From contig CAXXHV010000002.1 of the NCBI GenBank assembly GCA_963678575.2, positions 1,922,001-1,986,000 of the forward strand: a DNA stretch of 64,000 bases. Reading direction: 5' to 3'. The notes below the pieces were generated by a model, which saw only the letters and a program-made list of their open reading frames with translations, did not search any database and had not been told where the DNA came from. Made by a program: the position numbers and the translations under genes. Position 1 is the stretch's first letter, and each line of letters opens with the position of its first letter. The stretch comes from Pleomorphochaeta sp963678575 (GTDB lineage: Bacteria > Spirochaetota > Spirochaetia > Sphaerochaetales > Sphaerochaetaceae). This document shows positions 1 through 8,365 of the stretch, in pieces.

Positions 1-312
1 GGAATTGGGCTTGCCTTAATTGGTGGTCTTTTCACAGCCCCAGCCGCTGTTGTCTCATTAGGACTATCATTTATGTTCTTAATTGGAGCTATGGCTGGTA
101 AAGAAATTCTTTGGTACATGGCTGTCTCTATTGTAATGATAGGTGGGGCTGGAAGAGCCTTTGGTCTCGATTACTGGGTAATGCCTTGGATTAAAAAGAC
201 TTGGAATAAAATACCATTTGCAAAAAAACTTTATATTTTTATGGATGAACCAGAATTTACTAGAAAACAAATGGAAAGAAGATTAGCAAAAAATAAGGAT
301 ATAACAACTTAA
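1..312 (+). CDS. C-terminal part of a membrane protein, probably the DoxX-like tail of an NDH-2-type oxidoreductase (5' end cut off)
   Basis: The reading frame is open from the first base, so the gene starts outside the window; 103 residues are visible. They hold two or three hydrophobic segments (roughly residues 1-30 and 35-55), then a basic cytoplasmic tail rich in K, R and E. The stretch G-R-A-F-G-L-D-Y-W-V followed by P-W-I-K-K resembles the C-terminal membrane tail of FAD-dependent NADH dehydrogenases fused to a DoxX-like domain; this is from memory of the family. The next gene, a polyprenyl synthetase, starts one base after the stop, which would fit a quinone-linked respiratory function. 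It could also be a stand-alone DoxX protein. Confidence 0.5.
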   Translation, partial: GIGLALIGGLFTAPAAVVSLGLSFMFLIGAMAGKEILWYMAVSIVMIGGAGRAFGLDYWVMPWIKKTWNKIPFAKKLYIFMDEPEFTRKQMERRLAKNKDITT

Positions 313-313
313 T

Positions 314-1312
314 ATGAGTGATTTTTGGAAAGATGAACCACAGATTGAAGCAAAACTTCAACAAGTTAAATCATTAATATTAAGTTCAATTGAAAAATCC
401 AATCCTTTTGTTAGAGACTTATTAATTGATAGAGTAACAAGTGGAGGGAAGATGATTCGTCCCGCCCTTGTTATAATTGGATCTAAACTTGGAGAAAAAG
501 ATAGAGAAGCTGAAACTCTGAGATTGGCAAGTGTTTTAGAAATGATTCATATGGCCTCTTTAATACATGATGATATTATTGATGGAGCGAAAACTCGTAG
601 AGGTCTTGCTACCATTAATTCAAGAGTCAATACTAAACAGGCTGTTCTTGCTGGTGATTATATGCTAGCTAGAGCAATGACCTTAATTAAAGGTGATATA
701 GATGATAGAGGTGATTTTGAAGCAAGTGTAGTTACAAATGCCTTTAGTCGCCTATGTGAAAGTGAATTAATCCAAGATGCGGATGTTGGGAATTTTTTAA
801 TTTCTGACTCTCAATACCTTCGCCGTATTGGAGGAAAAACAGCTGCATTATTTGCCTTAAGTGCATATTCAGGAGCTGCTGTAACTTCAGGGGAAAAATA
901 TCAACAACATCTATTACATCGAATAGGATATTGCTTAGGGATTGCGTTCCAAATTAAAGATGACATTCTCGATTATACAGGAAATGCTAATAAATTAGGC
1001 AAAGCAGTTGGTCTTGATGTTCAAGTTGGAATTCCAACCTACCCTTTAATTGCTGCACTCAAGATAGAATCTAATAGTAATTTAAAAGAAAAACCTTTAT
1101 ATAAAATAGTGAAGGAAAAAAAATTATTAACTAAAAAAGAAAGCAAAAAAGTTGTTGAGTTAACACTCTCCTTAGGTGGAGTTGAAAAAGCAGAAGAATT
1201 TGCTCAAAAATATATAAATAGAGCTTTTATTGATATTGCAAAACTCAATAATAAAGAAGTTCAGCTATTACTAACCTCTTTATTTACAAAATTATCTTTT
1301 AGAAATACTTAA
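314..1312 (+). CDS. Polyprenyl (all-trans) diphosphate synthase
   Basis: This enzyme condenses isopentenyl diphosphate units onto an allylic primer to make a long polyprenyl chain, for quinone side chains or the cell-wall carrier lipid. The family hallmarks are present: G-G-K-M-I-R-P near residues 44-50, the first aspartate-rich motif D-D-I-I-D at 86-90 followed by R-R-G, and the second motif D-D-I-L-D at 216-220. The length of 332 residues is normal for the IspB/HepS type rather than the shorter farnesyl synthase. It lies one base behind the upstream gene, so the two are co-transcribed, and a strong terminator follows at 1353. Chain length cannot be read from the sequence. The usual G-N-D-L after the second motif is changed to G-L-D-V. 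Confidence 0.9.
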   Translation: MSDFWKDEPQIEAKLQQVKSLILSSIEKSNPFVRDLLIDRVTSGGKMIRPALVIIGSKLGEKDREAETLRLASVLEMIHMASLIHDDIIDGAKTRRGLATINSRVNTKQAVLAGDYMLARAMTLIKGDIDDRGDFEASVVTNAFSRLCESELIQDADVGNFLISDSQYLRRIGGKTAALFALSAYSGAAVTSGEKYQQHLLHRIGYCLGIAFQIKDDILDYTGNANKLGKAVGLDVQVGIPTYPLIAALKIESNSNLKEKPLYKIVKEKKLLTKKESKKVVELTLSLGGVEKAEEFAQKYINRAFIDIAKLNNKEVQLLLTSLFTKLSFRNT

Positions 1313-1352
1313 TAAGGTTATATTTTTTAATAAATTATATTAATTTAATAAA

Positions 1353-1401
1353 CAGCTATTTTATATTCTTTTAATTAGGGAATAAAATAGCTGATTTTTT
1401 T
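1353..1401 (+). terminator. Rho-independent terminator of the polyprenyl synthase operon
   Basis: A perfect 12-bp inverted repeat (left arm 1353-1364 CAGCTATTTTAT, right arm 1382-1393) is followed directly by A and a run of seven T. A second weaker hairpin, GAGAAAC at 1414-1420 with GTTTCTC at 1440-1446 and then a short T run, lies just behind it. Confidence 0.85.
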
Positions 1402-1520
1402 ATAAGGATATTAGAGAAACACTTTTTTCGAAAATTAGAGTTTCTCAGATTTTTAAAAGTCTAATATGTTTTTTAACTATTAATTGATAAATAATTAACT
1501 ACAAAAAATAAACTAAATTT

Positions 1521-2414
1521 TTATATTTTTTTATACTTTAATCTTTTTTTCTTTAAATTTGTTTGCTTAAATATCTCTCCGACAAAAGTTGAACCTAAAA
1601 TTAATAAAGCGCCTAACCATTGAGCAAGAGATAAACTCTCTCCTAAAATAATCATACTTAAAAAAATTCCAAAGACAGGCTCAAGATAACTGAAAACAAC
1701 TATATCAATTGATTTCATATGTTGATAAGTAGAAAAATAAAGTTTATATGCAATACCTGTGTGAACAACACCAAGAATAATTGTTAAAATTAAAGCTTTT
1801 GAATCTAATGATACTAAATTTTCTACAAGCCCTTGATTAACTATAAAGGGTAGTAAAACTAAGGAAGCTGCACTCATTTGAATAAAGGTTGCCGTATTAC
1901 TATCTAATTTAACTGATATTTTTCTATTAAGTAAAACTATAATTGCATACAGAATACCAGAGACCCCGCTCATTAGCATCCCTGATATAGAACCACTAGT
2001 GTCTCCTGAATTACCAACTATAAAAATCAAACCTACAAATGCAACTCCGATAACAATTGTTTGAGTTATACTTCTTTTTTCTTTTAACACCAGAGGAGCT
2101 AAAATCATTACATAAACAGGACACATATTATAAATAATTACAGCTGAAGCAATCGTAGTATGTTTATAGCCATAAAATAAAGCAACCCAGGCTAAGGCAA
2201 TAAGAGCTCCTGATATTGCATACAGCAATACACTCTTTTTATCTAATTTTAATAAATCTTTTTTATTAGGAACAAATGTTATTAAAATAGGTAAAGCAAT
2301 AACAGATCTGCAAAAAGCAAGTTGTATTGAGCTTAAAGATATATATCTGGTAAATAGCCCTATGCTACCCCATAGCATCATAACAAAAATTAGTTTTAAT
2401 TTGTTCAATTTCAT
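1521..2414 (-). CDS. EamA/DMT-family transporter
   Basis: The 297-residue protein is almost wholly hydrophobic, with about ten membrane helices arranged as two EamA repeats and short K-rich ends, the standard size and layout of drug/metabolite-superfamily exporters. The first helix contains M-L-W-G-S-I-G-L-F, typical of the start of EamA domain 1, and the second repeat has a conserved F-S-Y-L-E-P-V-F-G near residue 243. Such carriers export amino acids, nucleosides or drugs; the substrate cannot be told from sequence. It lies 82 bases behind an AraC-type regulator on the same strand, so the regulator may control it. Confidence 0.85.
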   Translation of the reverse strand: MKLNKLKLIFVMMLWGSIGLFTRYISLSSIQLAFCRSVIALPILITFVPNKKDLLKLDKKSVLLYAISGALIALAWVALFYGYKHTTIASAVIIYNMCPVYVMILAPLVLKEKRSITQTIVIGVAFVGLIFIVGNSGDTSGSISGMLMSGVSGILYAIIVLLNRKISVKLDSNTATFIQMSAASLVLLPFIVNQGLVENLVSLDSKALILTIILGVVHTGIAYKLYFSTYQHMKSIDIVVFSYLEPVFGIFLSMIILGESLSLAQWLGALLILGSTFVGEIFKQTNLKKKRLKYKKI

Positions 2415-2496
2415 AACTCCAAAATTTTTATATTATAATAAAAAAATAAATTAAAAATGTATTGTATAAAATTGAACAAAAAAGTCTAAATTAAAG

Positions 2497-3267
2497 TTAT
2501 AAAATTTTATCTAAATACTTTTGAGGGGTTACTCCATTCATTTTTTTAAACTCTCTAATAAAATGTGCTTGATCATAAAATCCTAATAAATCACAGATAT
2601 CAAAAACACTCATCCCGTCTTGAAGATATTGTTTTGCTTTTGAAACTTTTAATTGTAACTGATAAGCCATAGGCGTAGTATTATATTGTTTTTTAAATTC
2701 TCTAATTATTTGAAAACGAGTTTTATTAAATTCTTTTTCTAGCATATCTAAAGATAGTTTTTCTTTAAAATGATTATCAATAAATTCTTTTATAACAAAG
2801 GCCTTACTTTTATTTTCTTCACTAGGTTTAATAATCAAATCATTCAATGAAATCAATAAATCAATCAATTTTTCTTCATTTACACTATCATTATCTTTAG
2901 GATTTATTGATTTGATAAATTTATCAATTATAAAAGCATCTTTTTCATCTATTTTCTCAGCAGTACTAAAATCTAAAAACTTTTCATAAAATAAAGGATT
3001 AATATAGAGCATATCAAATCCCCAATGTTTAAAATCATCAGGAGAACATAAATGGCTCATAAAGGGAGGAATAATCACACCGTCACCTTTTTTAAAAGTT
3101 ATTGTTTTTTCCCCTAAAATAACAGTTGTACTACCCTCTCTAATAAAACCAATAGAAAGTTCATGATGCAAATGTTTTTTATCACATTGTTTAATATTAC
3201 CACAACTTTTTAATTCCACATATCCAGGGACAATTTCTAAAAAATTAACATATTTTTCTCTATTCAT
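2497..3267 (-). CDS. AraC-family transcriptional regulator with cupin-like sensor domain
   Basis: This 256-residue protein has the usual AraC plan. The N-terminal half (about 1-120) is a cupin-like ligand-binding domain with H-H-E-L-S-I-G near residue 35 and an internal G-D-G-V-I-I-P-P motif. The last 95 residues hold two helix-turn-helix units; the second, D-I-C-D-L-L-G-F-Y-D-Q-A-H-F-I-R-E-F-K-K, matches the AraC signature closely. The reading frame immediately precedes an EamA transporter gene on the same strand, which is the best guess for its target. The effector is unknown. Confidence 0.88.
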   Translation of the reverse strand: MNREKYVNFLEIVPGYVELKSCGNIKQCDKKHLHHELSIGFIREGSTTVILGEKTITFKKGDGVIIPPFMSHLCSPDDFKHWGFDMLYINPLFYEKFLDFSTAEKIDEKDAFIIDKFIKSINPKDNDSVNEEKLIDLLISLNDLIIKPSEENKSKAFVIKEFIDNHFKEKLSLDMLEKEFNKTRFQIIREFKKQYNTTPMAYQLQLKVSKAKQYLQDGMSVFDICDLLGFYDQAHFIREFKKMNGVTPQKYLDKIL

Positions 3268-3410
3268 TTATAAAGCCTTTAAGCTAATATATTAATAATA
3301 GCCTACTTCAAATATAACTAAAAAATTAATAGATAGTCCACAAATAACTTCAAAATAAAGTATAGTATTATAAACTAGATATTCAAACATTAATAAAAGA
3401 GAGAATTGTT

Positions 3411-4595
3411 TTATTTATATATCATATTAATTATCTCATTTATTCTTTCATCATTCTTTAATTTTTCAAGATTCCTAGGCCAAATTTTAGCATAATCAAA
3501 AAAGTCATTTACTTTCTCTTTTAATAAATTACCCTTTTTCACAACCTCATCACTACTTAAATACCAAGCTTCATTTTCAATCTCTTTGTCTCTAATATCT
3601 AAAGCATATTTTGCTTCTTCTTCTATATTATTCTTCAAATAATTTCCTGGATATTCTTTTAAAGAAGCAACATCTAAAAAACAAAATTTTCCACTTTTAT
3701 TTGCTTTATCAATTTTTGCTTTTTCATAAATAAAACGAAGAACATCTTCTTGTAATTTATTTGTTTCTTTACATTCAGGAGGATAATGATCTATAAAAAG
3801 ATTTTTATCTAACATCCAATTATATCCTAATAAAATAGAATTAATTAAATAATCAATATCTTCACCTCGAGGAACAAAAGGATCAAAGGGTACACTCTGA
3901 ATTATTTTTCTTGAAAAAACCATATTTCCACCCAATACTATTGGAGAAAATAAAACATCCTCATCAGAATCCTCAATAAATCTATATACATCATTTTGAT
4001 AATTCTGTTTCTTAATAAACAAATAATCTTCATTACTATTTTTAGAACGTTCTTTCACAAATACAGACCCATTACCATATCTATATCTACCAGCAATTCC
4101 ATCAATTTTATTTTTTCCAACATATTTACAAATTTGATCAATATAAGTACTTTCAACGACCTCATCATCATCTATTGCTCCAATAATTTGAGAATCTAAT
4201 AGATAAGGAATAGCTAACTGACAATTTCTTATTGATGAATAACCATTCAATGTTAAAAAATCATTACTGATATTTAGTCTTTCAAATTCTTTTGAAATCT
4301 TATTTAACAATCTAAATCCAAATTGAGCAATTTCAAAGTAAGGTTTAAAAGGGTTAATAATCTCTTCAACTCTTTTCTCTACTTCTTCATTCAAGGAAGG
4401 ATCTACTGTAGCTGTTATTATTAAAACTTTAAACTTTTTATCAGTTTTTATATTTTTTATAGATTCTAATGATTTTGTTAAAGTTTCTTCACCATCTAAG
4501 AATGTTGGATGATCAAAAGTCAAATCGCTTTTAAGTCTTTTTCTATCTTTTTTTCCTTGCCAATAAGTCGGAATAACTACAAAAATATTATCCAT
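3411..4595 (-). CDS. Glycosyltransferase-like protein linked to a sugar ABC importer
   Basis: I place the start at the ATG ending at 4595 (M-D-N-I-F-V-V-I-P-T), because an A-A-G-G-G-A ribosome site sits 6-10 bases upstream and it removes an overlap with the previous gene; the longer frame would start at 4658. The 394-residue protein opens with a beta-strand and P-T motif as in GT-A folds and carries I-D-D-D-E at residues 141-145, a plausible nucleotide-sugar/metal-binding D-x-D. A second acidic motif, P-R-G-E-D-I-D-Y, lies near residue 265, as in many family 2 transferases. No signal peptide or membrane anchor is visible, so it acts in the cytoplasm. It is the last gene of the importer cluster, which is unusual for a synthetic enzyme. 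The exact family is uncertain. Confidence 0.6.
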   Translation of the reverse strand: MDNIFVVIPTYWQGKKDRKRLKSDLTFDHPTFLDGEETLTKSLESIKNIKTDKKFKVLIITATVDPSLNEEVEKRVEEIINPFKPYFEIAQFGFRLLNKISKEFERLNISNDFLTLNGYSSIRNCQLAIPYLLDSQIIGAIDDDEVVESTYIDQICKYVGKNKIDGIAGRYRYGNGSVFVKERSKNSNEDYLFIKKQNYQNDVYRFIEDSDEDVLFSPIVLGGNMVFSRKIIQSVPFDPFVPRGEDIDYLINSILLGYNWMLDKNLFIDHYPPECKETNKLQEDVLRFIYEKAKIDKANKSGKFCFLDVASLKEYPGNYLKNNIEEEAKYALDIRDKEIENEAWYLSSDEVVKKGNLLKEKVNDFFDYAKIWPRNLEKLKNDERINEIINMIYK

Positions 4596-4605
4596 TATTT
4601 TTCCC

Positions 4606-6597
4606 TTATATAAATTCAATTTGTAAAGTGCTTGGAACCATTCTTGGTATTCCAGCACAATTTGTTGCTGAAGCTGAAGGAGGAATAATTATTATATCTT
4701 CCTCTCCATCTTTTTTTGCGCCTAGTATAGAAGAAGCTCCGCCATCTAAATTTAATAAAAACTCAATCCTATCTTTAATTTTAAATTTAGAAATAGCATA
4801 TTGAGCCAAACTTGATTCATCACTAAAAGTTGCACCATGAGAAAAGGGGAACCTCCCAACTACAGAGCCAATTATAAGATTAGCTCCAACTTTCCCTATA
4901 AAACTTCTTGGTTGTTCAATATCCTCTAGCAATTGGGTTTCTTGCGTTAGTTTTGAAGATCTATTATACCAACCTTCTTTTTCTAAATTGTATCTTGCCT
5001 CAACTTTACTCTTCATTAAATCTTTAGAATCTAATATTAAAGAATTAAACCCTCCAATTAACCAAGCCCAATTCTCTTTTTTATATTTCTCATTTTCCCA
5101 ATCAATATCCCACTTTATGCAGTCTCCTACTTTTATATTAAAATAATTTTTTGATTTTATTACAATTCCAAAAGGTGGTATTAATGCTGAATCTTTTTGA
5201 ATTTTCCAAATATAATCTTGAACTATCGTAATAAAAAAGGCACCTTCTTCTTTTAATTCTTCTTTAGGGTCTTGAGGGAAATAAATAGTAGCTTGATTAT
5301 CTTCATCTATATTATTTGATGAAAAGCAAAGTTTTTTTTCTCCGATTTGACAATGAATATTATTCCAAGAAGAAGGTTGAACAAATAATTCACCATCCTT
5401 AGTACAACCAAGTAAAGCCTTATTATAAAGAGGAACTGTTTCATATTCTTTATCACTTACAAATAAATAATCTAATAGAAAATTATCCCAATTTAATTTT
5501 GTATTATCATACTTTGAATACCATTGTTTTAAATTATCTGTAAAATAATAATTAAAACTGGTAAAAAACCCTCCATTTTTATAATCAAGAGATAAAGGGG
5601 AAGTCATTTTCTTAAAAAAAACAGGATTAACTTTTATCTCATTTTGTGGGATTAAAAAAACAGAAGCAAACTTCTTATTTTTTTCATCTTGATTGCATTC
5701 TTGCCAAATCCCATTGTTATTAACAAAAAAACCAGTTATTTCTTTTAATTTTTTTTCTTCAATTATTTTATCTAACCAAGAATTCTGTTTTCTATAAATT
5801 GGCTCTTTTAAAAAAGCTCCATTATAATTATTCATTAAACTTTTTCCAATAAAAGCCAATTCTCTACTAATATTTTTACTATGAATATTTGTTAATATTT
5901 TATTATAATTTATATTTTCTGGAATATTTAATAGGTTATCAATATTTTGAGGCTTTTCAATTAATAAAGAGGAAAACCATTCTCTATTATCAATAAAACT
6001 ATAAAAAGGGATTCCTTCATTTTTCAATAAGTGAGAATACCAAATATCAAGAGAAATAATCTTTTTATTTTTTAATGTTTCTACATCAATATCTCCAGGA
6101 TTCTTTAAAATGGTTATTTCTTCATTTACTATTCTACTCTTAAATTCTTCTGAAATAAAAAACTCAAAACTGCAATCATTTTTTAAAAATAATCCTATTT
6201 GATTTTCTAAAGATAAAGAATCAGAGCCATCTAAAATAACCAAATACTTACCTTTATTTAATTCTTCAAGATTTAATTGGTATGGTATTATTGATGATTT
6301 TCTATAATTTATATAATCTAAATTAAATAATTTCTTTCTCAAAGTTCTTAATGCATAAATAAATTCAAATGGAGATAGATTTGACCAATTACTCCTATTA
6401 TTAATCCAAAAAGTTCTAATAGAAAAGTGCCATTTATTTAATTGATCATCAGTTAATTGCTCTAAAGCTATTTTATCAATTATAATTTCTTTTTCAGGAT
6501 ATTGATCAAATTGAATATGGAATTCATCAAAAATTAAACGAGAATACCACCTTGATTCAATATAATCTTCATACTTGCATGGAAGATGATTTCTCAT
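4606..6597 (-). CDS. Large cytoplasmic protein with C-terminal phosphodiester-glycosidase (NAGPA-type) domain
   Basis: I take the ATG ending at 6597 as the start because it overlaps the permease stop as ATGA and has a G-G-G-G-G ribosome site ten bases upstream; the longer frame would run 111 bases into the permease. The protein has 663 residues. The last 300 or so resemble the phosphodiester glycosidase domain (PF09992) of the mammalian uncovering enzyme: N-G-G-F-F-T near residue 380, I-G-S-V-V-G-R near 580, N-L-D-G-G-A-S-S at about 616-623, and a final V-P-S-T-L-Q-I strand. The first 350 residues match nothing I know. There is no signal peptide. Such domains release sugars linked through a phosphodiester. 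Its place behind a sugar importer suggests it processes an imported phospho-linked glycan. Confidence 0.6.
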   Translation of the reverse strand: MRNHLPCKYEDYIESRWYSRLIFDEFHIQFDQYPEKEIIIDKIALEQLTDDQLNKWHFSIRTFWINNRSNWSNLSPFEFIYALRTLRKKLFNLDYINYRKSSIIPYQLNLEELNKGKYLVILDGSDSLSLENQIGLFLKNDCSFEFFISEEFKSRIVNEEITILKNPGDIDVETLKNKKIISLDIWYSHLLKNEGIPFYSFIDNREWFSSLLIEKPQNIDNLLNIPENINYNKILTNIHSKNISRELAFIGKSLMNNYNGAFLKEPIYRKQNSWLDKIIEEKKLKEITGFFVNNNGIWQECNQDEKNKKFASVFLIPQNEIKVNPVFFKKMTSPLSLDYKNGGFFTSFNYYFTDNLKQWYSKYDNTKLNWDNFLLDYLFVSDKEYETVPLYNKALLGCTKDGELFVQPSSWNNIHCQIGEKKLCFSSNNIDEDNQATIYFPQDPKEELKEEGAFFITIVQDYIWKIQKDSALIPPFGIVIKSKNYFNIKVGDCIKWDIDWENEKYKKENWAWLIGGFNSLILDSKDLMKSKVEARYNLEKEGWYNRSSKLTQETQLLEDIEQPRSFIGKVGANLIIGSVVGRFPFSHGATFSDESSLAQYAISKFKIKDRIEFLLNLDGGASSILGAKKDGEEDIIIIPPSASATNCAGIPRMVPSTLQIEFI

Positions 6598-7421
6598 TCT
6601 TTTATACCCCCATTCATCATTCCACCAATAATTCTTTTTTGAAGAACTAAAACCATGGTAATTAGAGGAATTACAATAATTGTTGCTGCGGCCATTATTG
6701 TTCCCCAAGGAATATAGTTATCAGCCTCATACATTTTCAAACCAACTGTTACTGTTTTAATTTTAATAGGATTTAAAACCAGAGCAAATAAATATTCATT
6801 CCATATTTGAATAAAAGCTAATATTCCAACAGTAAAGATACCAGGAGCTAATAATGGCACTACTATCTTAAAAAAACATTGAGCAGGAGAAGCTCCATCT
6901 ATTTCAGCTGATTCTTCTAATTCCTTGGGAACAGCATATAAATACGGTGTTAAAAACCATATAACAATGGTCAAAGTAAATAAAACATTAACCAATATTA
7001 ATCCTGAATAAGTATTTAATAATTTTAAATTTTTAATAATTGCATATATAGGATTAATAATTACAATTGGTGGTAATAAAGTAATTGACATTACAATAAT
7101 TAAAATTAATGGTTTACCTTTTATTGGAGTTTTTGCTATCGCATAAGCGCCTAAACTTCCAATAAACAAGGAGATTAATGAAGCAAAAACTGCAATAATT
7201 ACGCTATTTAACAAATAAGTTAATAAAGGTCTTGTATAAAATGCTTTATAATAATTTTCTAGGCTATATTCTTTTGGAAACCAAGTTAATGCGAAAATAT
7301 CTTTTTCTAATTTAAATGAATTCAATATTTGCCAAAAGAAAGGGAATCCTATTGTTGTAATAAAGAAAACAGCAAATATATAAAATATTATTTTATATTG
7401 ATTCTTAGCTTTAATTTTCAT
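6594..7421 (-). CDS. Carbohydrate ABC transporter permease, MalG-like
   Basis: This 275-residue protein has six predicted membrane helices and the inner-membrane permease signature near residue 170, E-E-S-A-E-I-D-G-A-S-P followed by F-F-K-I-V-V-P-L, which is the EAA loop that contacts the ATPase. The size and the N-terminal P-F-F-W-Q-I-L-N-S-F-K segment are typical of the MalG/CUT1 type. Its start overlaps the stop of the upstream permease by one base (TAATG) with a GGAGG site ahead of it, so the two subunits are translationally coupled. No ATPase gene is present in this cluster, so it probably shares an MsiK/UgpC-type ATPase encoded elsewhere, a usual arrangement for CUT1 systems. Confidence 0.92.
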   Translation of the reverse strand: MKIKAKNQYKIIFYIFAVFFITTIGFPFFWQILNSFKLEKDIFALTWFPKEYSLENYYKAFYTRPLLTYLLNSVIIAVFASLISLFIGSLGAYAIAKTPIKGKPLILIIVMSITLLPPIVIINPIYAIIKNLKLLNTYSGLILVNVLFTLTIVIWFLTPYLYAVPKELEESAEIDGASPAQCFFKIVVPLLAPGIFTVGILAFIQIWNEYLFALVLNPIKIKTVTVGLKMYEADNYIPWGTIMAAATIIVIPLITMVLVLQKRIIGGMMNGGIKE

Positions 7422-8314
7422 TAGTTTTTACCTCCAACATTAATTTTATTTCTTATAATATCCATAAATAACAATGAAATAATACAAGTAATAATCAAGG
7501 TAAAAGTTGAAAGAGAAGCACCATATCCATAATTACCAGCACTAAAGAAAGTTCTCATTGTATACATAGTCAATGATTCTGTAGCAAAACCAGGACCACC
7601 ATTTGTAAGTGCTGCAATAACTGTATAAATCTTTAATGCAGATATTAATCTAAAAAGAACAGCTGTGGCTAATACTGGTTTTAGTTGTGGTAAAGTAATT
7701 GAAAAATATTTTCTTATTGCTCCTGCGCCATCTATTGAAGCAGCATCATTTAAAGACTCAGGAATATTTTGCAAGCCAGCTAATACTAATAAAGATACAT
7801 ATGGAGAGGTTTTCCAAATGTCTGCTAGAATTAGTATAAATCTTGAAGTTAAATCTTGACTTAACCAAGGAATATAATTTTCTATAAAACCCAACGTATG
7901 AAGTATTTGATTAAAAACTCCATATTGATCATTAACCATAAATTTCCACATAAAGCCACTTACAATTGTTGGGATTGACCAAGGTATTAAAACAATAACT
8001 CTTAAGGCCCACTGACCTTTAAAAGGCATATTCATTAACTGAGCGAAGATTAAACCTAAAACAACTTCAACCGTAACGGTTATTATTGAAAAAAGTAATG
8101 TAAAAGAAAGAGCATTTAAAAAGCGAGAATCTTTAAACATTGTTAAATAATTTTCAAAACCAATAAAGGTTCTTAAATTACCTGTTTGTAAACGATATTT
8201 AAAGAAACTAAGAAATATAGTTCTAAATACCGGATAAATTGCGAAAATTGAGAAAATGATTATAGTTGGAAGAATACAAAGATAACCAAAACTTTTCCTA
8301 TTTAATTGTTTCAT
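7421..8314 (-). CDS. Carbohydrate ABC transporter permease, MalF-like
   Basis: I choose the ATG ending at 8314 (M-K-Q-L-N-R-K), nine codons inside the longest frame, because AAAGGT lies at the right distance upstream and the longer start falls inside the hairpin after the binding-protein gene. The 297-residue protein has six membrane helices and the EAA loop L-N-D-A-A-S-I-D-G-A-G-A followed by F-S-I-T-L-P-Q-L near residue 200. It pairs with the MalG-like permease that overlaps its stop. Together with the binding protein encoded just upstream it forms a CUT1 sugar importer. The substrate is not evident from the permease itself. Confidence 0.92.
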   Translation of the reverse strand: MKQLNRKSFGYLCILPTIIIFSIFAIYPVFRTIFLSFFKYRLQTGNLRTFIGFENYLTMFKDSRFLNALSFTLLFSIITVTVEVVLGLIFAQLMNMPFKGQWALRVIVLIPWSIPTIVSGFMWKFMVNDQYGVFNQILHTLGFIENYIPWLSQDLTSRFILILADIWKTSPYVSLLVLAGLQNIPESLNDAASIDGAGAIRKYFSITLPQLKPVLATAVLFRLISALKIYTVIAALTNGGPGFATESLTMYTMRTFFSAGNYGYGASLSTFTLIITCIISLLFMDIIRNKINVGGKN

Positions 8315-8330
8315 AAAAATACCTTTAAAA

Positions 8331-8353
8331 TAGGGATGCATTTAGCATCCCTA
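8331..8353 (-). promoter_or_regulatory. Intraoperonic hairpin after the binding-protein gene
   Basis: A perfect 9-bp inverted repeat (TAGGGATGC at 8331-8339, GCATCCCTA at 8345-8353, five-base loop) sits 12 bases behind the stop of the binding-protein gene and ahead of the first permease. There is no long T run, so it more likely blocks 3' exonuclease decay or causes partial termination, raising binding-protein mRNA over permease mRNA. Confidence 0.7.
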
Positions 8354-8365
8354 CTAAATTAAAAA

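Noticed and set aside
6598..6708. N-terminal extension of the phosphodiester-glycosidase protein
   Set aside because: It would overlap the permease gene by more than 110 bases and is low-complexity (N, S, G rich); the ATGA-coupled start at 6597 has a good ribosome site.
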